Assembly: GCF_022809715.1 (NCBI RefSeq)
Contig: NZ_CP094459.1
Span: 3,348,001 to 3,412,000 of the forward strand
Reading direction: 5' to 3'
DNA from: Burkholderia pyrrocinia
Lineage (GTDB): Bacteria; Pseudomonadota; Gammaproteobacteria; Burkholderiales; Burkholderiaceae
DNA length: 64,000 nucleotides
A model generated the notes under the pieces. The model saw only the letters and a list, made by a program, of their open reading frames with translations. It made no database searches and had not been told where the DNA came from. This document shows positions 40,602-50,088 of this stretch, one piece after another. Both the position numbers and the translations under genes were made by a program. Within the stretch, counting starts at the first letter, position 1; each line of letters starts with the position of its first letter.

Positions 40602-41888
40602 CTAGCCGGCGTCCGCCTCGTCGTCGACCCAGTCGATATCGCCGCACAGCACGCGCTGCGCATCGCCGACGCGTACGGCCACCGACAGCGTCACGCACGG
40701 CTGCGCCTCGTTGATCGACAGGTACGGCCGCGTGACCTGCACGCGCCCCGGCTCGGCAATCGCCGAGCGGAAATACGGCCGGCGCAGCCAGTTCGCGCCC
40801 TGCGCGTCCGCCAGCGGCGAGAAGCGCGCCTCGCTCAGCGCGCGATCGGCGCGCAGCACGACGTTGCGGCCCGACTGCCGGCCCTGCGCGTCGAGCAGGA
40901 AGCAGCGCGCGGCGGCATCGAGCGCGAGGAAGTTCCAGCACACCTCGTCGAGCGTCTCGCCGGCCGCGAGACGCTCGGCCGCGCGCTCGAACGCGCGCAG
41001 GTACGGCGCGATTCGCTGCGCGTCGCGCCGCTCGCGCGCTTCGGTCTGCTGACGAAAGCGCTCGGTCAACTCGCCGATGCAGGCCGTCGCGGCCGCGCTG
41101 TCGGGCAGCCCCGGCGCCGGGCGGCCGAAGTAGTAGCCCTGCACGAAATCGGCCTCGCACGACAGTGCGATCTGCGCCTCGTGCTCGGTCTCGATCCCTT
41201 CGACGAGCACGAGCTTGCCGGCCTCGTGCAGCAGCGTCACCAGCCCGTGCAGGATCGCGGTGAGCCCCGTGCGGTGCGCCGCGTGAGACAGCATGATGCG
41301 GTCGAGCTTCACGATGTCCGGGTTCAGTTGCCAGATCCGCTCGAGGTTCGAGTGGCCGGCGCCGAAATCGTCGAGCGCGATCAGGAAGCCGTGCGTGCGG
41401 AATTCGCGCACGGCCTCGGCGAGCCGCTCGACGTCATCCGCGCGCTGTTCGAGCACTTCGAGCACGACGCGGCGCGGCGGCATGCCGAGCCGCTTCAGGT
41501 TCGCGAGCAGCGCGGCCGCCTGGAACGGGTCGGTGAGCACGCCCGGATGGACGTTGAGAAACAGCCACTCGCGCTCGGCGCCGAACAGCGCGAAGTTCTC
41601 GAGATGCAGCGCCTGCGCGAGCCGGTCGAGCTGCAGCAATTCGCCCTGGCGCGCGGCTTCGCCGAACACGTCGAGCGGCGACACGGGGCGGTCGAGCGCA
41701 TCGTGCGCGCGCAACAGCGCCTCGTAGCCGACCGCACGCTGGTGCGACAGGCTGAATATCGGCTGGAACACGGTCGTGAGCGTCAGGTCGCGATGCTGCG
41801 TCGCCAGACGCTCGAGGCCGGAGCTCATCTCCCGCTCGAAACGGTACGGCGACGCGGCGGCCGGACGCTCCTGTTGCACGATCGTCAT
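40602..41888 (-). CDS. EAL-domain cyclic-di-GMP phosphodiesterase
   Basis: A 428-residue protein with an EAL domain in its N-terminal part (about residues 30-265): FQPIFSL, YEALLR (the EAL triad), LFLNVHPGVL, LEVLEQ, ALDDFGAGHSNLERIWQLNPDIVKLDR, VEGIETE and QGYYFGRP. All metal and substrate residues appear present, so it probably hydrolyses c-di-GMP. The C-terminal 150 residues (RFRQQTEARERR..., then FLALDAAARCFLLDAQGRQ) are a sensor-like domain, possibly Cache/PAS-like. There is no membrane helix. The start at 41888 follows AGGAGG. Confidence 0.85.
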   Translation of the reverse strand: MTIVQQERPAAASPYRFEREMSSGLERLATQHRDLTLTTVFQPIFSLSHQRAVGYEALLRAHDALDRPVSPLDVFGEAARQGELLQLDRLAQALHLENFALFGAEREWLFLNVHPGVLTDPFQAAALLANLKRLGMPPRRVVLEVLEQRADDVERLAEAVREFRTHGFLIALDDFGAGHSNLERIWQLNPDIVKLDRIMLSHAAHRTGLTAILHGLVTLLHEAGKLVLVEGIETEHEAQIALSCEADFVQGYYFGRPAPGLPDSAAATACIGELTERFRQQTEARERRDAQRIAPYLRAFERAAERLAAGETLDEVCWNFLALDAAARCFLLDAQGRQSGRNVVLRADRALSEARFSPLADAQGANWLRRPYFRSAIAEPGRVQVTRPYLSINEAQPCVTLSVAVRVGDAQRVLCGDIDWVDDEADAG

Positions 41889-42184
41889 GCCTTCCTCCTG
41901 GTGAAGCACTCGAACGCGCCGACCGACGAAACGGACGGCGCGTGCAATGTCTTGGTTGGACCCTCGGTTGTCCGGTCGGTGCCGGACGGCTGCCCAGCAT
42001 CAAGCAAGCTCCGTGCAAGGGGCGAACAACCCATACGCCGCGCGGGTGCGCGGGGCTGCCGCACCAGCGTGGCGCGCGTCCGACGCACCATTTCCGTGCG
42101 CACGCACCGGCCGCTCGAGCGCAGCCGTCATTGCGGCACGCTACACTCCGTACGATCGTTTCATTCCCCGCATTCGCCGTATCG
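41889..42184. other. Divergent spacer between the EAL gene and the antiporter
   Basis: About 300 bp with no convincing gene or hairpin. It must hold two divergent promoters, but no clear hexamer pair is seen. Confidence 0.4.
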
Positions 42185-43852
42185 ATGGAAATCGTCTTCA
42201 CCGTCCTGATCCTGCTGCTGACCGTCGCACTGTCCGGCGCCGTCACGCGCAACCTGCCATTGCAACTGCCGCTGCCGCTGATGCAGATCGCATTCGGCGC
42301 GATCCTCGCGTGGCCGAAGTTCAACCTGCACGTCACGTTCGATCCCGAAATCTTCATGCTGCTGTTCATTCCGCCGCTGCTGTTCGCGGACGGCTGGCGA
42401 ATTCCGAAACGCGAGCTGTACCTGCAGCGCCGCGCGATCCTGATGCTCGCATTCGGGCTCGTGTTCATGACGGTACTCGCAGTGGGCTACTTCGCGCATT
42501 GGCTGATTCCCGAGTTGCCGCTGCCGATCGCGTTCGCGCTCGCGGCCGTGCTGTCGCCGACCGACGCGGTCGCGCTGTCGGGCATCGCCGGCCGCGGCAG
42601 AATCCCGCCGCAACTGATGCACATCCTCGAAGGCGAGGCGCTGATGAACGACGCGTCGGGCCTCGTCGCGCTGAAGTTCGCGATCGCGGCCGCGCTGACC
42701 GGCGTGTTCTCGCTGCGCGCCGCGTCGGTCACGTTCGTGATCGTCGCCGCCGGCGGGCTCGCGACGGGCGCGATCGTGTCGTGGGTGTTCAGCGCGCTGT
42801 CGACGCGCTTCCTGAACGCCGAGCAGGAAGGCGACCCGGCCCCCGGCATCGTGATGACGCTGCTCGTGCCGTTCGCGGCCTACCTGTTCGCCGAGCATCT
42901 CGACCTGTCGGGCGTGCTCGCGGCCGTGTCGGCCGGGATGATGATGAATTACACGAGCTTCTCGCGCAAAAGCACCGTCGCGTCGCGCGTGCGCGCCGAA
43001 AGCACGTGGGCGATGATCGAGTTCGTGTTCAACGGCATGGTGTTCATCATGCTCGGGCTGCAGTTGCCGCACATCATCGGCCGCGCGCTCGTCGACGCGC
43101 ACCATACGAGCGACGCGCTGGTCGGCCGGATGATCTTCAACGTGTGCGCGATGATGCTCGCGCTGTATGCGATCCGCTTCCTGTGGGTCTGGCTGCTGCG
43201 CTGGATCGCGAGCCGCCGCGCGGCGCGCCAGGGCCTCGCCGGCACGATGGCCGGCGTGCGCACGATCGCGGTGATGACGGTCGGCGGCGTGCGCGGCGCG
43301 GTCACGCTCGCCGGCGTGCTGTCGATCCCGGTCGCACTCGCCGACGGCGCGCCGCTGCCGGGGCGCGACACCGCGATCTTCGTCGCGTCGGCCGTGATCC
43401 TCGGCTCGCTCGTCGTCGCGGTGATCGGCCTGCCGCTGCTGCTGCGCGGCGTGCGCTCGTCGCGCAACCCGCTCGCCGACGAGGAGCGCGCCGCGCGCGC
43501 AGCCGCCGCGCAGGCCGCGATCCGCGCGATCGACTCGTCGCACGACGCGATCTCGGCCGATCTCGACGAATCGGGCGCCGCGCGCTGCGCGGACATCTCG
43601 GCGCGTGTGATGGACCAGTATCGCCGCCGGCTCACCGCGCTTGCCGAGGACGGCCCCACGCCGCGCGCGGAAGCGAAGCAGTCCGAGACGATGGAGCTGC
43701 AGATGCGGATCGCGGCCGTGCGCGCGGAACGCTCGGTGCTGTACCGGCTTCGCAGCGAGAGCAAGATTTCCGACGAGACGCTGACGAAGCTGATCCGCGA
43801 GATCGACCTGTCGGAAACCGCGCTGTCGACGCGCAAGAAAGGCATTCTCTGA
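42185..43852 (+). CDS. Na+/H+ antiporter (CPA1/NhaP type)
   Basis: A 555-residue membrane protein with about 12 transmembrane helices up to residue 420 and a cytoplasmic helical tail. The CPA1 motifs are seen: FIPPLLFADGWR (early), AAVLSPTDAVALSGI with the ion-binding TD/Asp, GEALMNDASGLVALKFA with the paired acidic residue, and GGVRGAVTLAGVLSIP. It exchanges cytoplasmic Na+ for H+. The start ATG at 42185 lacks a good ribosome site. It ends at a bidirectional terminator shared with the oxidoreductase gene. Confidence 0.9.
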   Translation: MEIVFTVLILLLTVALSGAVTRNLPLQLPLPLMQIAFGAILAWPKFNLHVTFDPEIFMLLFIPPLLFADGWRIPKRELYLQRRAILMLAFGLVFMTVLAVGYFAHWLIPELPLPIAFALAAVLSPTDAVALSGIAGRGRIPPQLMHILEGEALMNDASGLVALKFAIAAALTGVFSLRAASVTFVIVAAGGLATGAIVSWVFSALSTRFLNAEQEGDPAPGIVMTLLVPFAAYLFAEHLDLSGVLAAVSAGMMMNYTSFSRKSTVASRVRAESTWAMIEFVFNGMVFIMLGLQLPHIIGRALVDAHHTSDALVGRMIFNVCAMMLALYAIRFLWVWLLRWIASRRAARQGLAGTMAGVRTIAVMTVGGVRGAVTLAGVLSIPVALADGAPLPGRDTAIFVASAVILGSLVVAVIGLPLLLRGVRSSRNPLADEERAARAAAAQAAIRAIDSSHDAISADLDESGAARCADISARVMDQYRRRLTALAEDGPTPRAEAKQSETMELQMRIAAVRAERSVLYRLRSESKISDETLTKLIREIDLSETALSTRKKGIL

Positions 43853-43885
43853 CGGGCCGTTCGATGCCCGGAAGCAACCGCCCAT

Positions 43886-43917
43886 AAAAAACGGCGACGC
43901 CGATGCGTCGCCGTTTT
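43886..43917. terminator. Bidirectional terminator between the antiporter and the oxidoreductase gene
   Basis: AAAACGGCGACGC pairs with GCGTCGCCGTTTT around a CGAT loop. Confidence 0.9.
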
Positions 43918-43937
43918 CACATCCGTCCGCGTTCGCG

Positions 43938-46900
43938 TTACTTCGCGACGACGACCGGAATCCCCTTCAGCATGCCCGCGCCCTTCATCTCGTCGAGCGC
44001 GTGCTGCACGGCCGCGCTCGTCGCCGCGTCGATGCCGAGCTGCAGCGCGAGCTCGCGCTCCGCGCGCTTCACGCCGGCCAGGTTGCGCACCTTCACGTGA
44101 CCGAAGCCACGCACGCGGGCGTGCAGGTCGGCCAGCTGCGCGACCTGCGCCGCATTGCCGGCCGTCGTCGCGGCGAGCGCTCGGGCGAGCGTCGTCTCGT
44201 AGTCGTCGGCGAGCGCGCGTTCCATCCTGCGCTCGACGGTGCGGCCGAACGGATCGAGCCACGTGCCGCGCAGACTGCGCACGCGCGCCAGCATGCCGAA
44301 CACCGGCCACATCCACTGGCCGAACACGCGCTTCTTCGGCACGCTGCCGTCGCTGCCGGCCTTTGCGACCGTCGGCGGCGCAAGGTTGAACTTCACGCGA
44401 TAGGCCTGCCCCGGCACGCCTTCGAACTGCGCTTCGAGCGCCGTGCGGAATGCATCGTCCGCGTAGAGCCGCGCGACCTCGTATTCGTCCTTTACCGCGA
44501 GCAACCGGTAGAACGTCGTCGCGACCGCGCGCGTCAACGCGTCGTCGCCCTTCGCGGCCGCCGCGTTCACGAGCGCCCGGTAGCGCTCGACGTAGCGCGC
44601 GCCGCCGTACGCGTCGAGACGCGCTTCGCGATCGGCGATCAGTTCGGCGAGCGTTTCCGGCGCGGCGTGCGCAGCCACCGCATGACGCGCGTTCCACAGC
44701 GCATCGAGGCCCTCCGCATCGCCGGCCGCCATCCGGCCGATCGAGAACGCGAGCTTGTTCATCGGCACCGCGACGTTGTTCAGCTCGATCGCGCGCATCA
44801 TCGCGGCGAGCGACACCGGCACGAGGCCGAGCTGCCACGCGTAGCCGAGCATCAGGATGTTCGCGCCGATCGAGTCGCCGAGGAATTTCGCGGCGAGCGC
44901 CTGCGCATCGCAGCTCGACAGGTAGCCGTCGCCGGCCGCGTGACGCATCTTCTCGAGCAGCGCGTCAGCGTGCAGGTTCGCGTCGGGGTTCTGCACGAAC
45001 GACGCGTTCGGAATCCGGTGCGTGTTGACGACGATCCGCGAACGCTCGTGACGCACCGTCTGCAGCGCTTCGGCACTCGCGCCGACGACCATGTCGCACG
45101 CGAGCAGCACGTCGGCCTGCTGCGTGTCGATGCGCACCTGGTTCAGCCATCGGTCGCTCGCGGCGATCCGCACGAACGACAGCACCGAGCCGCCCTTCTG
45201 CGCGAAGCCCATGAAGTCGAGCACCGATGCGCTCTTGCCTTCGAGGTGAGCGGCCATGCTGATCAGCGCGCCGACCGTCACGACGCCCGTGCCGCCGACG
45301 CCCGTCACGAGCATGTCGAACGGCGCCGCATCGAGATGCGTCGCCGGCACCGGCAGCGCGTCGACACGCACGGCGAGCGCCGCTTCGTCGAACGCGGCAC
45401 CCGCGGCCTTCTTCAGCGCCGCGCCTTCGACCGTCACGAAGCTCGGGCAGAAGCCGTTCACGCACGAATAGTCCTTGTTGCACGACGACTGGTCGATGCG
45501 GCGCTTGCGACCGAGCGGCGTCTCGAGCGGCTCGACCGACAGGCAGTTCGACTGCACGCCGCAGTCGCCGCAGCCTTCGCACACTGCTTCGTTGATGAAC
45601 AGGTGCTTGTCCGGGTCGGGGAATTCGCCCTTCTTGCGGCGGCGGCGCTTCTCGGCCGCGCAGGTCTGGTCGTAGATCAGCACGGTGACGCCCGGCGTCT
45701 CGCGCAACTCGCGCTGCACCGTGTCGAGCTCGCTGCGGTGATGGAACGTCGTGCCCTTCGGGAACAGCCCGTGATGGCCGTCGTACTTCTCCGGTTCGTC
45801 GGACACGACGACGAAGCGCGACACGCCTTCCGCCTCGACCTGCCGCGCGATCTGCGGCACCGAGATGCTGCCGTCGACCGGCTGGCCGCCCGTCATCGCG
45901 ACCGCGTCGTTGTAGAGGATCTTGTACGTGATGTTCGCTTTCGCGGCGACCGCCTGGCGGATCGCGAGGATGCCCGAGTGGAAGTAGGTGCCGTCGCCGA
46001 GGTTCTGGAACACGTGCTTCGTGTTGGTGAACATCGCGTGCGCGGCCCAGTCGACGCCCTCGCCGCCCATCTGGATCAGCCCCGTCGTGTCGCGCTCCAT
46101 CCACGACGCCATGAAGTGACAGCCGATGCCGGCCTGCGCGATCGAGCCTTCCGGCACCTTCGTCGACGTGTTGTGTGGGCAGCCCGAGCAGAAGTACGGC
46201 GTGCGCTTCACCGCGTCGGCCTCGTTCGACAGGATCTGCGGCGCGACGAGATCGACGACGCGTTCGCGGCGGTCGAGCGCCGGCTTGTGCCGCGCGAGCC
46301 ATTCGGCGAACACCGGCAGGATGCGCGACGGGCGCAGCTCGCCGAGCTCGGACAGCAGGCAGGCGCCGGCAGCGTCGTGCTTGCCGAGCACGCGCGGACG
46401 CGCGCCTTCCGTGCGGTTGTACAGGTAATCCTTGATCTGCTGCTCGATGACCGGGCCTTTCTCCTCGATCACGAGCACTTCGGCGAGCCCGTCGACGAAG
46501 GTCTCGATGCGCGTCATCTCGAGCGGATACGACAGGCCGACCTTGTAGATCCGCACGCCGGCCGCGTCGAGGTCGGCCACCGTCAGGTCGAGACGGCGCA
46601 GCGCTTCCATCAGGTCGAGATGCGCCTTGCCGCAGGTGACGATGCCGACGTTCGCCTGCGCGCTCGGCGCGATCCACTTGTCGATGCTGTTGGTGCGCGC
46701 GAAATGGCGCACCGCGTCGAGCTTCGCGGCGAGACGTGCCTCGATCGTGAGGCTCGGCAGGTCGGGCCAGCGGTTGTGCAGGCCGCCCGCCGGCGGCGTG
46801 AAGCCGGTCGGCGCCGGCCACTGCGTCTGCAGCCCGTCGAGGTCGACGGTCGAGCCCGACTCGACCGTTTCCGAGATCGCCTTGAAGCCGACCCAGGCGC

Positions 46901-47510
46901 CCGAGTAGCGCGACAGCGCCCAGCCGTACAGGCCGAATTCGAGCATGTCGGCGATGTTCGCCGGGTTCACGACCGGCATGTGCCACGCGATCATCGCGAA
47001 GTCGCTCTGGTGCGGCATCGACGACGATACGCAGCCGTGGTCGTCGCCCGCGACGACGAGCACGCCGCCGTGCGGAGACGAACCGTACGCATTGCCGTGC
47101 TTCAGCGCGTCGCCGGCGCGATCGACGCCCGGGCCCTTGCCGTACCACATCGCATACACGCCCTCGACCGTGCGCTCGGGATCGGCCTCGACGCGCTGCG
47201 TGCCGAGCACGGCCGTGCCGCCGAGTTCCTCGTTGATCGCGGGCAGGAAGCGCACGCCGCTGCCGTCGAGTAGTTTCTGCGCTTTCCACAACTGCTGATC
47301 GACCATGCCGAGCGGCGAGCCGCGGTAGCCGCTGACGAAGCCGGCCGTGTTGAGCCCCTGTTCGGTGTCGACCGTGCGCTGCATCAGCAGCAGGCGGACC
47401 AGCGCCTGCGTGCCGGTCAGGAAGATCCGGCCGCGCGTCGCGGTCAGGTTGTCGGTCAGGCGGTAGTCGGACAGGGCGGGCGGGCCGTCGACGGGCAAGC
47501 GGGCGGTCAT
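43938..47510 (-). CDS. Indolepyruvate ferredoxin oxidoreductase (single-chain)
   Basis: A 1190-residue enzyme that decarboxylates aryl pyruvates to aryl-acetyl-CoA with a ferredoxin acceptor. The order is an N-terminal alpha-like part (TGTQALVRLLLMQRT, GYRGSPLG), a thiamine-diphosphate part (GIGCHFMASWMERDTTGLIQMGGEGVDWAA), a 4Fe-4S part (EAVCEGCGDCGVQSNC, then CNKDYSC and FCPSF), and a C-terminal gamma-like domain (FDMLVTGVGGTGVVTVG). It is the fused form common in beta-proteobacteria. AGGAGA precedes the start. It is a solitary gene bounded by terminator 43886-43917 and by the repeat array. Confidence 0.95.
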   Translation of the reverse strand: MTARLPVDGPPALSDYRLTDNLTATRGRIFLTGTQALVRLLLMQRTVDTEQGLNTAGFVSGYRGSPLGMVDQQLWKAQKLLDGSGVRFLPAINEELGGTAVLGTQRVEADPERTVEGVYAMWYGKGPGVDRAGDALKHGNAYGSSPHGGVLVVAGDDHGCVSSSMPHQSDFAMIAWHMPVVNPANIADMLEFGLYGWALSRYSGAWVGFKAISETVESGSTVDLDGLQTQWPAPTGFTPPAGGLHNRWPDLPSLTIEARLAAKLDAVRHFARTNSIDKWIAPSAQANVGIVTCGKAHLDLMEALRRLDLTVADLDAAGVRIYKVGLSYPLEMTRIETFVDGLAEVLVIEEKGPVIEQQIKDYLYNRTEGARPRVLGKHDAAGACLLSELGELRPSRILPVFAEWLARHKPALDRRERVVDLVAPQILSNEADAVKRTPYFCSGCPHNTSTKVPEGSIAQAGIGCHFMASWMERDTTGLIQMGGEGVDWAAHAMFTNTKHVFQNLGDGTYFHSGILAIRQAVAAKANITYKILYNDAVAMTGGQPVDGSISVPQIARQVEAEGVSRFVVVSDEPEKYDGHHGLFPKGTTFHHRSELDTVQRELRETPGVTVLIYDQTCAAEKRRRRKKGEFPDPDKHLFINEAVCEGCGDCGVQSNCLSVEPLETPLGRKRRIDQSSCNKDYSCVNGFCPSFVTVEGAALKKAAGAAFDEAALAVRVDALPVPATHLDAAPFDMLVTGVGGTGVVTVGALISMAAHLEGKSASVLDFMGFAQKGGSVLSFVRIAASDRWLNQVRIDTQQADVLLACDMVVGASAEALQTVRHERSRIVVNTHRIPNASFVQNPDANLHADALLEKMRHAAGDGYLSSCDAQALAAKFLGDSIGANILMLGYAWQLGLVPVSLAAMMRAIELNNVAVPMNKLAFSIGRMAAGDAEGLDALWNARHAVAAHAAPETLAELIADREARLDAYGGARYVERYRALVNAAAAKGDDALTRAVATTFYRLLAVKDEYEVARLYADDAFRTALEAQFEGVPGQAYRVKFNLAPPTVAKAGSDGSVPKKRVFGQWMWPVFGMLARVRSLRGTWLDPFGRTVERRMERALADDYETTLARALAATTAGNAAQVAQLADLHARVRGFGHVKVRNLAGVKRAERELALQLGIDAATSAAVQHALDEMKGAGMLKGIPVVVAK

Positions 47511-47849
47511 GGGGGAAGTCTCCTGATTGTGCTGTGCTGTTCTGGGCTGCGCGGCGGGGCGTCGGACGACGCGTGATCGGCGCCAGCGAATGGCTCTATT
47601 TTTTCGCGCGCAGACGAGAATGTTTTTTCTCTTCTTGCTCGGGCGGGCCCGCAGCGAGAAAAACTGCGCAGCTTTTTATCGGGATTTGAGAGAGTTTTCG
47701 CGCGCGATGGTGGAGCGGGATGGGTGGGGGGTCGGGACGGTCGGGTGGTTTGGTGGAACAACCGGTGCGGCCCGAAGGCAATCGGCCGGCGCGGCGGCGG
47801 GCGCTCACGCCTCGTGTGATAAGGGTTTCAGCTGTCGGAGGCGGTCACC
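47511..47849. other. Spacer between the oxidoreductase start and the repeat array
   Basis: No gene. Lower-GC patches rich in TTTT and CTTCTT (about 47595-47700) may hold the minus-strand promoter of the oxidoreductase gene. A G-run cluster (four GGG runs at 47717-47736) can form a quadruplex on paper. Confidence 0.4.
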
Positions 47850-49293
47850 CTCACCATTGAAATGCACAGCATTCCGATTGGTCGGGGCGCGGGATGTCCA
47901 CAATGCTGCGCCCTTCGGCCGATCGGGTTCGCGCGCTCACCGTTCGATTGCACAGCGTTTCGAGTGGCGTTGGGGACGGGATGTCCGCATCCGTGATCGG
48001 TATCCGTTTCGCTCGGGCGCCGATGCTCACCGTAAAAATTCACAGCGCGGCGAGTGAGTTTCGGCGGTGGATATCCACATCGGGAAAGGCTCGTTTCGTC
48101 GATCCGCGGTTCGCCCTCACCGATCGAATACACAGGAGCGCGAGTGGGTTCGTTCGCCCGATATCGACGCCGGAACAGACATGCTGCGCAGTCGTGGGGT
48201 CGCGCTCACCGTTGAAAACCACAGCGCTTCGAGTGGCTGTGGCGGTGGTTGTCCACCGCCCGAACTGCCTCTGTCGTCCGGTCTCGCACGCACCCTCACC
48301 GCTGAGAATCACAGCGCTTCGAGTGGCTGCGGTGGTGGTTGTCCACCGCCCGGACCTGCACTGCCGTCCGATCTCGCACACACCCTCACCGTCGAAAATC
48401 ACAGCGCTTCGAGTGGCCCGGAGAGGCGGATATCCACATGGACGCGAATCCTTTGATCAGCCATGAAAGTGCGTTTCCAAGGACCACGACGACCGGAAGT
48501 CCACGCCGGCATCGGCACGCTGTCCGATCGGGCGTCGACGCTCACCTTCGAAATACACAGTGCCGCGAGTCGTTTGGTTGGCCGGATATCCACACGAGAA
48601 TCCGCGTTGCCCTCGATAGCGTGCTCGCTCTCGAGCCTGAAATGCGCGGCGATTCAGACGGCGCTGTCGGCCGAACGGCCGCGTCTTGACCGGCTGTCCG
48701 CCGATAGCGCACTCACGCTCACCATTGAATTACACAGCGCTTCGAGTCGCTCGAGAAGGTTGAGACGCGCAATGAAATCTGCTCGTTGCCGGACCACACA
48801 CCCACTCTCACCGTTAGAATGCACGGCCCGTCGAGTAACTTCCGGAACCGGATATCCAGCCCGGGACACATTCGCGGTTCGGTCACGCATTCGCGCGTTC
48901 GGCTAGAATGCGCGGCGCTCCGAATCACACCAAGGTTCGGGAAGCCGCGCCGGAACAGGCGCGTCGCGCGATCAGGCGCCGACACTCACCGCTGAATTTC
49001 ACAGCATTTCGCGTCGTACCGCGGGTCGGTTATCCACACCCCTCTTCCTGCATTACGCGGTATCCGGTCATCCTCACCGGTGAAATGCACAGGGCTGCGA
49101 GTCGTTTCGGTGCGCGGATATCCACAACGGATCGCGCGAAGGAACGGGCATCGGCACATCGGCGGAAGCGGTCTGCGCATCGACGCGCAGCATTCGGGAA
49201 ATAGCCGGAAAGCCTTGTCCAGACAGCCTCGGCGGCACCCTCACCATTCAAATGCACAGCGTTTCGAGTCGCCTTGGGCGTGAGTTGTCCACA
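47850..49293 (+). repeat. Array of about 17 direct repeats, period near 89 bp, each with a GGATATCCACA-like box
   Basis: Units begin with CTCACC at 47850, 47936, 48026, 48116, 48205, 48295, 48385, 48541, 48718, 48807, 48985, 49073 and 49240, with degenerate units near 48457, 48630, 48896 and 49170. Each clear unit reads CTCACCGTTGAAATGCACAG then C-G-C/T-TTCGAGT, a variable spacer, and 44-45 bp after CTCACC a box of type ATATCCACA, TTGTCCACA or TTATCCACA. The 35-40 bp after the box vary freely. Units 5 and 6 (48205-48384) are nearly identical, pointing to recent duplication. Period lengths of 86, 88, 89, 90 and one near 72 break any single reading frame. All units lie in one direction. It is not a CRISPR array: repeats are too divergent and no cas genes are near. 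Function unknown. Confidence 0.9.
49030..49038 (+). promoter_or_regulatory. Perfect DnaA-box match inside the repeat array
   Basis: TTATCCACA is the consensus DnaA box. Four other units carry ATATCCACA (48071, 48430, 48586, 49118), one mismatch away. Another has TTGTCCACA (49285), and two have TTGTCCACC (48249, 48339). Whether DnaA binds is untested; in many units the box also belongs to a GGATATCC palindrome, which could be the real target. Confidence 0.3.
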
Positions 49294-49339
49294 TCCGGCC
49301 CATTGCGCTGACTCAAGCCGACACGCACTCCGGACAACC

Positions 49340-49897
49340 TCACTCGGCAATCGAACGGATGACCGTTGCCGGATTGCCGCCAACCAGCGTATTCGGCGGA
49401 ACGTCCCTGGTCACGACGGCCCCGGCCGCGACGACCGAATGCTCGCCCACCGTCACGCCGCCGATGATCGTCGCACCCGCGCCGATCCACACGTTCCGTT
49501 CGATCGCGATCGGCTTCGCGACGACGAAGTCGCGCCGCCGGGAAGGTTCGACCGGATGGCCGGACGTGATGAGGCTGACGTTCGGCCCGATCATCACGTC
49601 GTCGCCGATCTCGAGCCCGCCCAGATCGTAGAACGTGCAGTTCTGGTTGACGAACACGTTGCGCCCGATCTTCATGCCAGTGCCGCCCGTCGCATGGAAC
49701 GGCGGGATCAGCACGAAGCCGTCGTCCACCTGCGCGCCGATCAGTTCGCTGAACAACGTTCGAACGTCTGCCGCATCGTCGAACGTCAGACGGTTGAGCC
49801 GCGCGGTGATCGCCATCGCTCGCTTGACCTCGGCCACCATGGCCGCCGATTCCGGCGTTCTTCGCGGAATGATCGTGGTGCGATCGTCGTTTGCCAT
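49340..49897 (-). CDS. Maltose/galactoside-type O-acetyltransferase (hexapeptide-repeat)
   Basis: A 185-residue left-handed beta-helix acetyltransferase of the Maa/LacA group. The N-terminal helical part (MVAEVKRAMAITARLNRLTF) is followed by hexapeptide repeats: KIGRNVFVNQNCTFYDLGG, IGDDVMIGPNVSLITSGHPV (with the catalytic His in SGHP), NVWIGAGATIIGGVTVGEHSVVAAGAVVTRDVPPNTLVGGNPA. It transfers acetyl from acetyl-CoA to a sugar hydroxyl. The ATG at 49895-49897 is chosen over an Arg-rich longer frame. A palindromic AT-rich site sits about 190 bp upstream. Confidence 0.85.
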   Translation of the reverse strand: MANDDRTTIIPRRTPESAAMVAEVKRAMAITARLNRLTFDDAADVRTLFSELIGAQVDDGFVLIPPFHATGGTGMKIGRNVFVNQNCTFYDLGGLEIGDDVMIGPNVSLITSGHPVEPSRRRDFVVAKPIAIERNVWIGAGATIIGGVTVGEHSVVAAGAVVTRDVPPNTLVGGNPATVIRSIAE

Positions 49898-50088
49898 TCG
49901 TTGCTTGTCTCCATGCGCGGTCGAACCGGCGGTGGGCGCGCGGCAGCGGCGCCGGGTTGAAGATTCCCGCGTTGCGCGAAGCGTCGCGATCACGGATGAA
50001 TGCCTGCACTGCCATGTGCACGAGTGCAGCGGGAGAGGCGGTGCATTGTAGTGACGCAGGCTTACACCGGGATTTTTCGACGTTATTC

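Noticed and set aside
44001..47273. Plus-strand frame of 1090 codons opposite the oxidoreductase
   Set aside because: Arg/His-rich shadow of the real minus-strand gene, whose motifs are unmistakable.
47850..49293. CRISPR array
   Set aside because: Repeats are divergent, units are 86-90 bp with two separated conserved blocks, and no cas genes are present.
47894..49383. Short frames across the repeat array as genes
   Set aside because: Frames break at each unit whose length is not a multiple of three; both strands are open to a similar degree; no ribosome sites.
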